A stretch of 64,000 nucleotides of DNA, taken from assembly GCA_003415625.1 (NCBI GenBank), contig PYIU01000005.1, forward strand, positions 3,291,001 to 3,355,000, read 5' to 3'. Every line of letters starts with the position of its first letter. Within the stretch, counting starts at the first letter, position 1. This document shows, piece by piece, positions 50,025 to 62,155 of this stretch. This stretch comes from Aquanectria penicillioides (taxonomy: Eukaryota > Ascomycota > Sordariomycetes > Hypocreales > Nectriaceae). The position numbers and the translations under genes were made by a program. The notes below the pieces were generated by a model. The model did not search any database. It worked only from the letters and a program-made list of their open reading frames with translations, and had not been told where the DNA came from.

Positions 50025-50967
50025 ATGTCTCAGGTATGTCAAGGTCGCTTATTCGTCGAGCTTCACTTCCCCATGTCCCCTGCCTTATAGCTAGGAAGGA
50101 ATTTCCTCCCAGGCAACTCGAAAGTGCTTGTGTAGTAATTATTTGGCGCAGTTTAACTTGAAGGGCCGTGTTGCCATCATTACTGGTGGCGCTGGAGGCT
50201 GTGGGTTTGCTTTCACTCAAGGACTTGCTGAGGCCGGCGCTGATATTGCCATCTTCGATATGATCAATCCCCCTACAGCTGATATGGAAAGCCTCTCCTC
50301 CCAGTATGGAGTTCAGGTCCGCTCCTACATTGTTGATGTGACGTCGCTTGCTAGCCTTGAAACTGGCTTTGCCTCTGTCAAGACTGACTTCAATGGCAAG
50401 CTGGACATCCTTGTGGCTTGTGCTGGTGTTAACAAGAATGTCGAGTTCTTGGACACAAACGAGGAAGATTTTGAGAAGCTATTTGGTGCGAACTGCAAGG
50501 GCGTATACTTCTCAGCCAAGCTCGCTGCCAAGGCTATGATTGCCAATGGAACCAAATGCGGCAGTATCATTCTGGTCGCCAGCATCGCATCTCACATTGC
50601 AATCCGATCTCAGCGATCCTCAGCTTACTGCGGTACCAAGGGTGCCGTTCGAGCAATGGTTGCCCCCATTGCTGCGGAGTTGAACGCTTATGGCATACGC
50701 GTAAATTCCATCAGCCCTGGTTATGTCCGCACCAACATGACAGCAGCTTTCCCTCACCTCCTCGAGGGATGGAAGGATGAGATCATGAACCACCGGGTTG
50801 CGGATCCCGATGATATCAAGGGAGCTTGTGTGTTCCTGGCCAGTGATGCCAGTCGGTGCGTTACGACAACCTGCTCATTCCTCCGACACGTTGAACTAAT
50901 TGTGTTTTCTTACAGATACTGCCAAGGTAGTGATATTCTAGTTGACGGAGGAGTCACGAAGTGGTAA
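50025..50967 (+). CDS. hxnW: Short-chain dehydrogenase/reductase, HxnW-like
   Basis: Three exons, 50025-50033 (nine bases, MSQ), 50152-50855 and 50916-50967, 254 residues. The mini first exon is inferred: ATGTCTCAG is followed by GTATGT, and TTGGCGCAG precedes FNLKGRVAIITGG in the same phase. SDR motifs: cofactor-binding TGGAGGCGFAF, ACAGVN, and catalytic serine plus Y-x3-K in SIASHIAIRSQRSSAYCGTK; then SPGYVRTNM and the classical end DILVDGGVTKW. In the nicotinate pathway HxnW oxidoreduces the dihydroxypiperidinone intermediate towards 3-hydroxypiperidine-2,6-dione. The first exon is the least certain part. Confidence 0.85.
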
Positions 50968-51411
50968 GGAAGGTTAAATTTAATTCTGTAGCAATGTCAC
51001 GATGTGCATGAATAGGCCATGAATAAATATAGTCATTGGATAATTTAATTGTTCCCAAGTGGCCAGTAGCCTGTTCAGGTGACTGTTTCAATTCATTGCC
51101 TATTTTGGGTTTAGTCAAGGGCATTATCAGCATTGTGATGTCATGAATTACAGGACATTCATGAAAAAGATGATTTGCCTGGAATACGAACTCCACTCAT
51201 TATCTTATATGGATCAATCGGCCCATGGCTAAGATGATAATCGCCAAAGTAATGAATCACATAGTGTCATCCAGCTAACACCACTGAAATAGCTCAGACA
51301 TCATCAAATTGATAAGATATGCATCATGCAGCAAGTGCCCATACATTTTAATTGACTCAATCTACCGGGCTATGTTACAATTGATCTGCCAAATCCATCC
51401 AAGGCATTAAC
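50968..51411. other. Intergenic between convergent hxnW and hxnY
   Basis: A+T-rich 3' flanks. Nothing else was recognised. Confidence 0.4.
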
Positions 51412-52609
51412 TTAGGCGGCCTGGGCCTGAGCCTGGCTCGTCATCTTCTCTAGACCCTGCTTGTAAAGCTGAGCTCGTCCATAGGACTCGGCGTAAGCTG
51501 CTGAAACAGCCTCTTCCACGGTGACAGGGTCAAACTTGGCCGGCTTCTCAGCGGACTTGCAAGTGGGGATGCACTCGACAAGGTAGTCTGGGTTACCAGA
51601 CACGAAGACGGGGATGGAGTAGCGCTCCTTGCCCGACTTGTTGATAACGCGGTGGATGTTGCTCTTGTACTTTTCATTCGTCCACCTTGCCATCAAGTTG
51701 CCCAGGTTAACGACATATGCGCCTTCAGTGGGGGCTACCTACTTAGTTGTTAGCAATGTGTGGAAGGTGGGGTGAAGCGAAGAGTGGGAGTGCTCAATGG
51801 GAAGATGGGGAGCTTACATCGATCCAAGTCTCGTTCTGCTGGTCCCAGACCTGAAGACCATCAACTTTGTCCTGCAGAAGCATAGTAATGGCGCCAAAGT
51901 CGGTATGGGCTCCGATTCCCCGGGTGAGTTTGTCGTCGGCATCCTTGGGCTGAGTGGGATAGTGCAGGAGTCGCATCGTGGCGACAGCGCCATCCATGAA
52001 CTTGGAGAAGTAAGACTCATCCAGGTCGAGGGAGAGAGCAAGAACCCGCATCAAATCAGAAGCAAGTCCCACGGTGGAGCTGTAGTACTGCATAGAGTTG
52101 GTTTGGAAGCTCTCCAGATCACTTCCAAGGCCGGCAGGCCACTGGTTAGGACCGCTGTTGAGCTTCTTGTTGATGAAATAAGGGTGGGACTCGGGAATCT
52201 CAGCACCGATATAGAAGCCTTCCTTCAACTCGGGCTGGGTACCCTCTTCCAAGATCTGCGACCTAAGCATCTCATATCCACGGTTCCAGGTGTTGTTATC
52301 CTTGGAGACCTTCAGCTTCTCCTCGAGGGGCATCTCAAAGAACTTCTTGGCGCCCTCCATTACAGCCTTCTGCTGTCCAAGGGGGACAGAGTGACCAATA
52401 ATCTGGAAGAAGCCATTGTACAAGCAGCTGGCGCGGACTTGATCCACAACCTTCTGTTTCTCAGCAGCATCTCCGGAGTAGAAGCCTACAACGCACGCTC
52501 GTGTTAGATTTCATTTCCTACTTCAATAGGTTTCGGCAGACAGAACCGGTGGGCCAATGGGCTAATACGAACCCGAAAAGTCAATGATGGGAATTTCCAG
52601 CTTCGACAT
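51412..52609 (-). CDS. hxnY: 2-oxoglutarate/Fe(II)-dependent dioxygenase, HxnY-like
   Basis: Three exons (52573-52609, 51818-52485, 51412-51738), 343 residues. The N-terminus MSKLEIPIIDFSG / FYSGDAAEKQK and the DIOX_N region CLYNGFFQIIGH are typical of the isopenicillin-N-synthase-like family. Iron ligands: H206-x-D208 in IGAHTDFGAIT and H264 in SNIHRVINKS; the 2-oxoglutarate-binding arginine is R274 in KERYSIPVF (R-x-S). HxnY is the 2-oxoglutarate dioxygenase of the A. nidulans hxn clusters; its exact step is less clear than the others, perhaps feeding an alternative nicotinate derivative into the pathway. Introns are GT-AG. Confidence 0.87.
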
Positions 52610-54007
52610 GGTGGAATGATGATCACCTCGATCAGATAAATGATTAGATGGATGGGTGGATTGATTAACGATGCACTTCTTCTTGTGTGGTTATTTCAAG
52701 CAGTGCAGATTGATATGGCGTCAGTTCGTTGAAGATATATTGTGTTTAGACAGTGGGAGGGGATTCGGGCTCTGCCGTCGCTTCGACCGAGCACGAAGCG
52801 CGAGCTGCATCAAGTGACGAGTCAACTCTCGATCGTGACGTTGGTAACTGGTTAGACTCGGATATTGTGCAAAAGTGGGGTATGTCACTGTGATGAAGAT
52901 GCAGCGGAGATAATGGTGGGTGGGTGCAGGCATTAGCGTCTCGACGATGCCTCCATACTGAGTTGGAGATAGCGAAGATAAGCAGCAGCCTTTGCCATTC
53001 CAGGAATTGCAGTTGGACTCTTGGTGTTCGCTGAGAGCACTTCGGCCCATTCCGACCCCCACGATAAAGACGGAGGGGATCTAGGCGATAAGACGGGCAT
53101 CCGGCAATCGGCGAGGCTGATTAATGGGGTTGATGCACGACGCATCCCCTCTCCAGCTTGTGCAGCAGCCATTCTTGACGCCACCTCGAAAATGGAGCGT
53201 AGCGAGTGAATGGGACAATGGTTGGGATATTGCGTTGAACGGGTTGCAGATGGCAAGAACACATATCACGACGCCGGTAAATATAAGACCGAGTTACCCA
53301 AGGTTCAGATGCTTAGCCCCATGTGATTGGAGACAGAGGCGTTTCCCTTCAATTTATCTATTGAATACAGCGACAGTGCTACAAGCCAAGACTAAAATCC
53401 ATCATTCACACTTGTTATGACGTTTTCTGGTCCTGGTGAACATGTCTAGGGTAGCTATTCAGCACAGCCCTATCAAGGATGCCTTCATGATATTACGCGG
53501 TTCATCTGACATATACCCCATATTCACTTTATCTAATAGATACACGACAATTAACATAGCCCGGGTTCGCAACGTTCCGAAATGTACCCCGGGCCATGAA
53601 CTGCCGATGATTAAGGCTTCTTCGCGTACCAAATTGCGCAACCTGGAGTTCGGATCGGCAGACAGAACGAGGCTAATCGTTGATCCGCAAAACAGACGAG
53701 CGTTAGGGAGATACATTGATTCAGCCTTGATCCAGGAGAATTGTAAAGTATCTACTATCTCTGCTCCAGCCCCATTTCTAGCCAAAGAAACAAGGGGATC
53801 CTCCCATGTGACTGTGAGATGCGTTAAATGCGGGGTTGAGTGCAACACCAAACAACATCGGTCCACTAATAGCTGGTGATGCCAGCACGACATGTATGTA
53901 TGTGCTGTGCGAGCATCGGAGGAAGAGTTAGCTTTAGCTTTAAAATAAAAATACATCGCATAAAGTTTCAATAACCGATAAATTTGTCTTCTTCATCATT
54001 TGCAATC
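52610..54007. promoter_or_regulatory. Divergent region between hxnY and the GH31 gene, one motif
   Basis: AAGTGGGG at 52873-52880 lies 264 bases upstream of hxnY. The rest has only short overlapping frames without recognisable product. The copy sits near hxnY and far from GH31, so it marks hxnY as regulon member more than GH31. Confidence 0.5.
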
Positions 54008-56557
54008 ATGCCTCAACTTGAACGTGTTCCCGCCAATTGGGCCATCAGTCCCTCTCAGGACGGGGATTCCATTGGCGTGCCGCAGGTGCAACTTCAGAGC
54101 AAAGATCCACAGCTTCCATTTAATTTCTCATTCGAAGCGGTCCGCAGTAACGTCTTCAGGACTACTTTCACTTCTGAAAGCCATCCCCTTCCTCCTCACC
54201 CTAGTATTCCTCGCGTTAAACCGGACTTGGCGGACGTGAAGACGGTCACGGAGTCGTCCGGCGCAAGCAAAGAAATTCGGATCGGAGACATTACTGCCAA
54301 GGTTGATTGGGAAGGAAAGGGACCACTTGTGTCCGTTTCGTTGGCTGGGGCGAAGATTCAGCCGTTGCACCAAGATGTTCCTCATCGATCATATGCCGTT
54401 GACGGCGCTGGAATCGCTCACTATTCCAAGTATAACAAGGAGACTCTCCACGTGGGATTGGGCGAAAAAGCAGCGCCAATGAACCTTTCTGGTCGTCGAT
54501 TTAGGCTATCAGCAACTGACAGTTTCGGATATGATGTTTACAAAACCGACCCGCTGTACAAGAACATTCCTCTTCTCATCAACGCGACGCCAGATGGATG
54601 CGTGGCAATGTTCTCAACGGCCTACACAAGAGGTGAGTATTCCATTGCAGCTGAAATGGATGGCATGTGGGGATTCTACAAAGTCTATCGTCAGGACTAC
54701 GGAGGACTGGAGGAGTACATCATCGTAGGAAAGACCCTGAAGGACATCGTGACCGCTTACGCCGACCTGGCTGGTTATCCCTTGTTAGTGCCTAGGTGGG
54801 CGTTTGGTTACCTTTCTGGAGGGATGAAGTACTCCATGTTGGATGACCCACCTGCTTCTGAAGCCCTTATTCAACTTGCCCGTAAGATGAAGGAACACGA
54901 TATCCCCTGTTCGGCCTATCAAATGTCCTCCGGGTATACAGTTGCAGAGCAGCCACCAAAGACGAGAAATGTGTTTACCTGGAACCGGCATAGATTTCCT
55001 GACCCTGAAGGTTTCATCAAAGAGTATCACAAGCTGGGCATGAGGTTGATTGCAAACGTCAAGCCTTATGTCCTTGCTAACCACCCAGAGTATGAGAAGC
55101 TCAAACAGGCTGGAGCGCTTTTCATCGACCCTCATACCAAGACAACAGCTGTCACCCGGTTGTGGAGTGCCGGAGGTGGTGAAAGTGGCGAAGGAGGTCA
55201 CATTGATTTCACTTCTGAAGCCGGCTTCAAGTGGTGGTATGAAGGGGTCAAGAAGCTCCGCCAGGAAGGAATCGATTGCATCTGGAACGATAACAATGAA
55301 TATACCATCACCGACGATGATTGGGAATGTGCCTTGGACCAGCCATCCCTTGTGGTCCCTGAGAACCTCAAAAATCGCCCACAAGTTGGCTTGTGGGGAC
55401 GCAGCTTGCACACAGAGCTCCATGGAAAGTCATCCTATGATGCACTTGTTGAAACTGACCCTGATCTTCGTCCTTTCATTCTTACCCGCAGTGCCACCAC
55501 CGGCACAATGCGATACGCATGCAGTTCGTGGAGCGGTGATAACGTCACAAGCTGGTCTAACATGAAGGGTGCAAACGCTCTTTCATTGACGGCTGGCATG
55601 TGCTTGATGCAGTGTTATGGACACGACATTGGCGGTTTCGAGGGCCCTCAGCCGTCGCCAGAACTCCTCCTCCGTTGGGTCCAGCAGGGAATCTACTCGC
55701 CTCGATTCGCAATCAACTGCTTCAAAACCGGGGATGACAACAATGTCGGCGATGTCATTGAGCCTTGGATGTACCCTGAGATCACGCCGCTTGTGCGCAA
55801 GACTATCAAGCGCCGATATGCGCTTATCCCGTACATCTACTCCCTGATGTTGGACGGACATCTTCATGCCACTCCACCGCAGCGATGGACGGGCTGGGGA
55901 TATGAGACTGACCCAGAAGTCTGGACCCCTAGGATTACGGATGGAGAGACTCAATACTGGCTCGGCGATGCCTTGCTTGTTGGTGGAGTTTTCGAGCCTG
56001 GCGAGAGCAAGGGAAGAGTGTATCTGCCCAAGGCCACAGAGGAGGACGAGGGATTCTTCAACACCAATGCTCCATTCGAGCATTTCCCAGCTGGAACTTG
56101 GGTCACAGTCGACGCCGAGTGGCACGGCGCGGGAATTCCAGTCCTTGCCAGAGTTGGTTCCGCAATCCCGGTTGGAAGAGATGTCCAAGTCCTATCTCCT
56201 GGAGAGGCCACAAACCCGGCAGATCTCCCGGCGGACGATTTCCGAGCCGTCGAAATTTTTCCACCGAGACAGGAATCGAAGGGCAGATGGTTTGAGAACC
56301 TCTGGTATGAAGATGACGGTGTGTCGGCAGTCGCCAAGAACATGATTTCCGAGTATAAGATTGACTATCAGACAACCGCAACTGAGGTGGTCGTTAGATT
56401 TTCAAGGGACGAAAAGTCGGGTTTCCAGGCACCTTGGAAGACTCTTATCATCGTCTTGCCGAGCGGAGATGGTCGCATCGTGGTGGATGAGGAGGGCAAT
56501 CGCCTGTCCGAAATTGAAAGAGATGAGCTTGGAAGAAAACGAGTTGAGATGAAGTAG
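54008..56557 (+). CDS. Glycoside hydrolase family 31 alpha-glycosidase
   Basis: Single exon, 849 residues from the ATG at 54008 (MPQLERVPANWAIS). GH31 landmarks: PRWAFGYLSGGMKYS, substrate-loop IANVKPYVLANHPEY, the nucleophile aspartate in DCIWNDNNEY (D428), the acid/base aspartate in CSSWSGDNVTSW (D511), and GHDIGGFEGPQPSPELLLRW. No signal peptide, so probably intracellular, acting on imported alpha-glucosides or alpha-xylosides. The subfamily (alpha-glucosidase, alpha-xylosidase, sulfoquinovosidase) is not resolved by eye. It is the first gene right of the hxn cluster and has no obvious place in nicotinate breakdown. Confidence 0.9.
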   Translation: MPQLERVPANWAISPSQDGDSIGVPQVQLQSKDPQLPFNFSFEAVRSNVFRTTFTSESHPLPPHPSIPRVKPDLADVKTVTESSGASKEIRIGDITAKVDWEGKGPLVSVSLAGAKIQPLHQDVPHRSYAVDGAGIAHYSKYNKETLHVGLGEKAAPMNLSGRRFRLSATDSFGYDVYKTDPLYKNIPLLINATPDGCVAMFSTAYTRGEYSIAAEMDGMWGFYKVYRQDYGGLEEYIIVGKTLKDIVTAYADLAGYPLLVPRWAFGYLSGGMKYSMLDDPPASEALIQLARKMKEHDIPCSAYQMSSGYTVAEQPPKTRNVFTWNRHRFPDPEGFIKEYHKLGMRLIANVKPYVLANHPEYEKLKQAGALFIDPHTKTTAVTRLWSAGGGESGEGGHIDFTSEAGFKWWYEGVKKLRQEGIDCIWNDNNEYTITDDDWECALDQPSLVVPENLKNRPQVGLWGRSLHTELHGKSSYDALVETDPDLRPFILTRSATTGTMRYACSSWSGDNVTSWSNMKGANALSLTAGMCLMQCYGHDIGGFEGPQPSPELLLRWVQQGIYSPRFAINCFKTGDDNNVGDVIEPWMYPEITPLVRKTIKRRYALIPYIYSLMLDGHLHATPPQRWTGWGYETDPEVWTPRITDGETQYWLGDALLVGGVFEPGESKGRVYLPKATEEDEGFFNTNAPFEHFPAGTWVTVDAEWHGAGIPVLARVGSAIPVGRDVQVLSPGEATNPADLPADDFRAVEIFPPRQESKGRWFENLWYEDDGVSAVAKNMISEYKIDYQTTATEVVVRFSRDEKSGFQAPWKTLIIVLPSGDGRIVVDEEGNRLSEIERDELGRKRVEMK

Positions 56558-58099
56558 AACGGCAGGATGTTAGAACAACTAGAGGATAGAACTTGTGTTG
56601 GCCTCCGCGTCTACTTCGTGTCTCGCTGTAAAGATGACCCATGTCTTGCCTCTGGGTTTCATCGCTGCTAGTTGGTTGTGAATGACCGAGCCTGGTTAGC
56701 GGCCATGCGATAGACCCTAGATAATAAGAAGCCGTCCATATCCACTAGAATTGCTCACTCTGGAAACTCGGTAAGACTAGCTTGAAAATTCCAAGTGGGA
56801 ACCTTTGCTTGAGGATTATTCATCGCTTAACTTCATCGTTGAATCAACCGTGTCGAGCTACTCAATGATCCTTGATTTGAATATTGCGTGAGTATGTTTT
56901 CCTTCTGGCAATGGTTGCGCGCTTGACACGGCCTGGGTTCGTCATCCCAAGTCGGAGAATTCCTCTCCTCGTAATTATTGCTTGGTTTCGGCCGAGAGCC
57001 GGGATCGAGTGGAAATGGTGTGAATTCAATGAGTCCCATCTCCCAAGAGGACAAAATGATACTGGAGAGAATGATGCACGGCTATGACCAATGTGGAAGG
57101 TCATGGGATCTGAAGGCAGTGGCTGGTTCAAAGGCGCCGGATTTTCGGAAGTTTCGAGACTTGACTGGTGTCTCTGGGGCTAAAAGCAACCACTAAGAGA
57201 CACCTTGTTAGGCTGGATCGTCGAGATGCAGCCCGAGCGATTGAGGAGTCCCCTATCGCATTTTGGAATGTCCGGATCAATCGGATCATAGGCTCGTGAA
57301 GAACTGGGTACTGTATTATTGCGGAACTTTATTCTCGACTAATTTGTGGAGAAGAGACTGGATAAAACAGAACAACATCGAGGGATGAAACGCACTGACA
57401 GAAAAGGGCCCCTTTGACATATTTGATTATCTCGGTTGGTTCGTGTCAAGATGCCATCCCCAGAGATAAGAGATATGAGGTGTGGCGACTTCACCGACTG
57501 TGGCGTAGGTCAGGTAGGGGAGCTATTGGCCGTTTCTGTAATGTCTGGCAGCTAGGGTCTCAAAAACGAGCCATCTCCGCGCATATCCCCCTTTAGTGCT
57601 GCCCATTGCAGGGATGTAGGCGTGGAGCTGAGGTGTCATACGTGGGACAGATAAGAGCATGTTCCTCCAGGCCCCTGCTTATCAGCATCGGAGGAGCCTA
57701 TTGTCGAGAATGCTATCTATTTACCAGAAGGGGAAGTCTCATCTGACCTATGAAGTGTGTATAGATACGTAATGGGCGCAGGTTGGACCTCTCCATTGGC
57801 TCACCTTGTCTGATCGATGTGCATGAACTTGTTGCTTCGGCGGCGCTCTCCAATACCAAGAGCTGAGCTTCTCCTCCAGGACGTCTTCAGCTACGGATAT
57901 TATTACCCCGCCTTCCTTCTCCCAATTAGACGTGACAAGGTTTGTCTTGCCCATTGCCATTTTCTGCAGAGCATCCGACGGTGCAGTGTGATTTAATCAA
58001 TCACCCATTTCATTTAAGACCCGAGCTGCTGCGCTGTCGCCCCGCCCAGTATCAAACGGCAAACTGACCTTACCAGAGCTTGAAATAGGTTTCTGCAGT
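56558..58099. other. Intergenic, no gene recognised
   Basis: About 1.5 kb with only short frames. The right part should hold the promoter of the permease gene. No CCCCACT element was seen here. Confidence 0.4.
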
Positions 58100-60209
58100 A
58101 TGGCAGGCGACGAAGAAGATCGCGCGCCGCATGTGACGAGCGTGCTCGGCAATGGCGATATCCCCGATCAACTTGGGACAATGGACGCCGATGAGGCTGC
58201 TCTCGCAGCCCTGGGATATAAGCAGGAATTCAAACGTGAATTCTCCGCTTGGACAACCTTTTCCGTCAGTTTTGCTGTCATGGGACTGCTTCCCAGCATC
58301 GGAACAACTATGTGGTATGGTCTAGGATACGGTATGCTTCTTTTCACCCTGGCAAAGGCTTTGTTTACTCATCGTGCCGTTCAGCCGGACCTGCAGCAAA
58401 CACTTGGGGTTGGCTTCTCTCGGTTTTCTTCATCCTCTGTGTAAGCCTCCAGTTTTGGATACTATCCGCTTGTCTTTTTGACAATAGTTGACATAACTAG
58501 GTCGCCATGTCAATGGCCGAACTGGCATCAAGCATGCCGACTTCCGGTGGTCTTTACTACGCCGCGACTGTCCTTGCAGGGCCCAAGTACGGCCCACTCG
58601 CGGCCTGGATTACCGGCTGGGCCAACTGGTTGGTTCAGGTCACCGGAGCTCCAAGTGTGAGCTATGGGTGTGGTAAGTGCATGCATTGCCCATTTAGGCA
58701 CCGAGACACGAATCTGATTGATCCATCTAGCCGGAATGATCCTGGCTGTGGGTTCGATGAGGAACCCTGACTACATTCCAACGGATTGGCAGACTTTTCT
58801 GCTTACCGTATTCCTCATGATCCTCCAGTCGATCCTCAGTAGCATGCCCACGCGTTGGATCGCCAATTTTAACTCATGGGGAACCATGGTTAATATCGCT
58901 TGCCTTCTGATCACTATCATCATCATCCCTGCTGCGGCGAAAAACACGCCCAAATTCCAGCCGAGCTCATTTGCTTGGTCCGTTGACAACTTGACTGACT
59001 GGCCTGATGGAGTGTCGGTTCTCATGTCTTTCCTCGCTATCACTTGGACGATGTCTGGCTATGGTATGCGATTCCTAAATTATTCTTCACTATTGCTCCA
59101 GTCTTTCTCATTAAAACATTTCATTATTTGATTTTTGCAGGGCAACGTCTCTAGCTACATACTGACTGGCCTACTAGACTCTTCATTCCACTTGTCTGAG
59201 GAGTGCTCGAATGCATCTGTTGCTACGCCTAGGTCTATTGTGATGACTGCCGCCTCTGGATCAGTTTTTGGGTTTATCCTGAACACTCTTGTCGCATACA
59301 CAATTCAGGATGTTGAGGCCATCTTTGAAAGCGATTTGGTAAGTAGCCGTTCGGTATCCCTCTGATTAAACCAAACCCAAGTTAATACCCATGCAGGGCC
59401 AACCCTGGGCAGCCTATCTGCTACAAGTTCTCCCAGAGTCAACTGCTATCGCTGTTCTATGCATGACAATTGTCTGTGCCTTTTCTATGGGTCAAGGTTG
59501 CATGGTTAGCGCAAGCCGAGTCTGCTTCGCATATGCCCGTGACGATTGCTACGGCGTGCTCAGCCCGATCTTGAAGCAGGTCAACCCGCACACTCTGACT
59601 CCAGTGAACGCTGTGTGGTTCAACACCTTGATTGGAGTGCTGTGCATGCTCCTCCTTTTTGGTGGTGACGCTAGCATCACCGCTATCTTTTCGATCGGCG
59701 CAATGGGTGCTTATCTTGCCTTCACTCTCCCTGTCTTCATCAAGCTTGTTTTTGTGAAGAACAACTTCCGCCCCGGACCTTGGAATCTTGGAAAATTCAG
59801 CACTCCTATCGGTATCGCATCCTGCACCTTCACACTGGTCATGATGCCCATCTTTTGCTTCCCAGCCTACCGCGGAAGTAACCTCACAGCCGACGGCATG
59901 AACTGGACTTGTGTGGTTTTTGTAAGTATTTTGGCATCAAAATTCTGCTCATACTAACATTTGAGCTCAGGTTGGACCGATGCTGCTGTTTGTCCTGTGG
60001 TTCTTCGTCGACGCCCATAAGTGGTTCAAGGGACCCAAGATCAATATCAAGGTAACTATCTCTCAACGCTCATACCCTCAACTACGGTTAACTGACATAA
60101 ATTTCAGCATAATATGCACAACCAAACTCCTATTACAGATGGTGTGGAGGTTAGAGAGTCAAAACTTACTCAGGAGGAGTCTGGTGGAGATAAAGATACC
60201 AAACCCTAG
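58100..60209 (+). CDS. Amino-acid/polyamine permease, GABA/choline type
   Basis: Eight exons: 58100-58331, 58385-58440, 58501-58672, 58731-59063, 59178-59338, 59397-59921, 59971-60051 and 60108-60209; 553 residues. About twelve hydrophobic spans. Family marks: KREFSAWTTFSVSFAVMG at the first span, MAELASSMPTSGGLYYAA, GYDSSFHLSEECSNA, FAYARDD, and a hydrophilic C-tail. This is the APC-superfamily group that holds yeast Uga4 and Hnm1 and fungal GABA, choline and amino-acid permeases. The substrate is open. Intron 4 (59064-59177) contains two earlier AG dinucleotides, at 59150 and about 59163, which would both lead to early stops; only the CTACTAG at 59177 keeps the frame. Confidence 0.88.
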
Positions 60210-60744
60210 GTGAACTTGGCTGAACCTGGTAGTGCTTTTATTATTTCAAAACTGAAACAGAATGTAATCAAGCGAGAAATGCATTCCATTTACCCAATTA
60301 CCTTCTTGCTGGGCTTTGAACGCAACTACATAATATCGTGGAGGGACTAACGCTTCGCTGTGAATCACTGCCAGTAGCAAGAATAGTATTAATACGATTG
60401 TGTTTTCAGTTTATTTGCTCAAAGCTCAAGACCATCCAACATGAGCTATCTATGTCGTAAAGCAAGTACTCTCAAAAGCCAAATATCACACGTTATGATT
60501 GATACTAAAAGATGCATCAAGATTTTACCAGCGAAGATTGGAATTGGCGAAGAATAGTCATAATGACACCCTTCGGATATTCAGGGCCATAACAATGATA
60601 CTCATTTCTCAAATGTGTACTCTGGCTGCATACGTGTTTTCTTTAAGCTAGCATGGGCTTAAAATATAGGGAGCCTCCGGAGTGGAGTCTGGGCACTAGA
60701 TGTTGAAATCGAATGCCACGGTTAACTGCCTCTCACTCATTCCT
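60210..60744. other. Intergenic between convergent genes
   Basis: Nothing was recognised besides A+T-rich 3' flanks. Confidence 0.4.
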
Positions 60745-62155
60745 TCAAAGGTCACCAAATTCCACGTCGTATTGGAGTCCCTCATCGTCTTGGACCCCCT
60801 CATCGTATTGAACTTGTTCGTCGTTCGAGACATCCTCAACGTAATTCTTCAATCTTCGCTTCAAATCCTTCACTTCAATTTGTCCATCACCTGCTTTGCC
60901 ATGAGGAACCACGATATCCTCAACCACTTGGATCACTCCATTCTTCCCAATCCCATCGATGAAACCTACCTTTACAGCTCCATTTACCACGATTGATGTC
61001 CATAGCTTCCAGTTATATATGTCCACGCTGATACCCTTCTCCAAGAGTGTTGGGAGTTCAATATGGAAGTGGCCGTCCTTGTTGACCAAGTCTTCAACGG
61101 GCAAGCGCATACCCTCCCCTCCAAAGTAAATCTCATCGCTGTAAACGGTCGTGTTCGGCACAATCTGGTACTTCAAAAGGGCTGTGAGGTACTTCTTGCC
61201 CTGCTCGGTGTTGAACAAAAACGCATTGGCTCTGGGACCGAGCCGCTCCCAAGCCTTATTGGTGGGTGCAAAGACGGTACTGCCAACCATTTTGATGTTG
61301 TGGATATATTTGACGAAATCGGTCTTCTCGTACGCGAGAAGCAGGGTTGAGAATTGAGCAGGGAAGAAACTAATCAATCTGCCAATCATCGTTGGCGGTA
61401 CGAGGATATTGCTAACAGCGTGAATGTACCCATTCTTCGCTTTCTGAACGAATGGTTAGAATACTGACTGGGCAGAATTAATTTGAAAACCCTGCAAATT
61501 TAATACTTACAATGTTGCTAAGAACCACCTTACTGTATACATTGACGCGCACACCCGAAAGCCCGAAACTGGTACGCAGGCGCTGTGGATTTCCGTCCAA
61601 GAAGGGCTCATCCAAAGCGCTTGGGAGTGTATGCGTGGAGATTATTTGTCTCGTAGAGTAATTTCCGATTCCAATATGATAGAGGAGAGCATTGTGGATG
61701 ACTTCATCACTTGGCTGTTCGTGGGGAGGGAGGTTTTCAAATGCTTTGTCAAGAGGTACAAACAAGGTATACTGATTTTCGGTGTCATTGAGAAGCTTTA
61801 CCACATCATCAAACCTCTTGACCAGGTTGAAGAACTTGGATGTCTCGTTGGATTCGGCAATGAAATCATAGATGGTGAAATTTGACAAGTCGAGGTCTTC
61901 CGAGTCTCGGAAGCGGCCATAGATAGACTCATCGCCGTTGTCGTCGGTGTCGTCGGCAAAGGTGTCTTCGAATTCAATCTGGATCCGTTCTTTGGCCTCT
62001 TCAATTGCGTTAATCGTTTGGGAAGCGAAATGACGAGTTTCTTTCAGTATTGATTCTACTTGTCGAAATGTGTCTTTGAAAATCGCAGATCCATCCTTAA
62101 AAATCGCGATCGCCGAGACGGCGGTAACGGACGTGAGTGGTATGATAAATCTCAT
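60745..62155 (-). CDS. Secreted protein with two fasciclin (FAS1) domains
   Basis: Two exons (61511-62155, 60745-61443), 447 residues from the ATG at 62155. Signal peptide MRFIIPLTSVTAVSAIAIF. Domain 1 (about residues 90-250) has YTLFVPLDKAFENLP, VIHNALLYHIGIGNYS and VRVNVYSKVVLSNIKAKNG; domain 2 has the H1 box STVFAPTNKAWERLG and the YH-like region LTALLKYQIVPNTTVYS, ending GVIQVVEDIVVP. The tail is acidic and repetitive (QYDEGVQDDEGLQYD). No C-terminal hydrophobic GPI signal is visible. FAS1 proteins mediate adhesion at the cell surface or wall. The specific role is unknown. Confidence 0.88.

Noticed and set aside
53436..53971. Overlapping frames on both strands before the GH31 gene
   Set aside because: No recognisable protein, and the two frames are shadows of each other in a promoter region.
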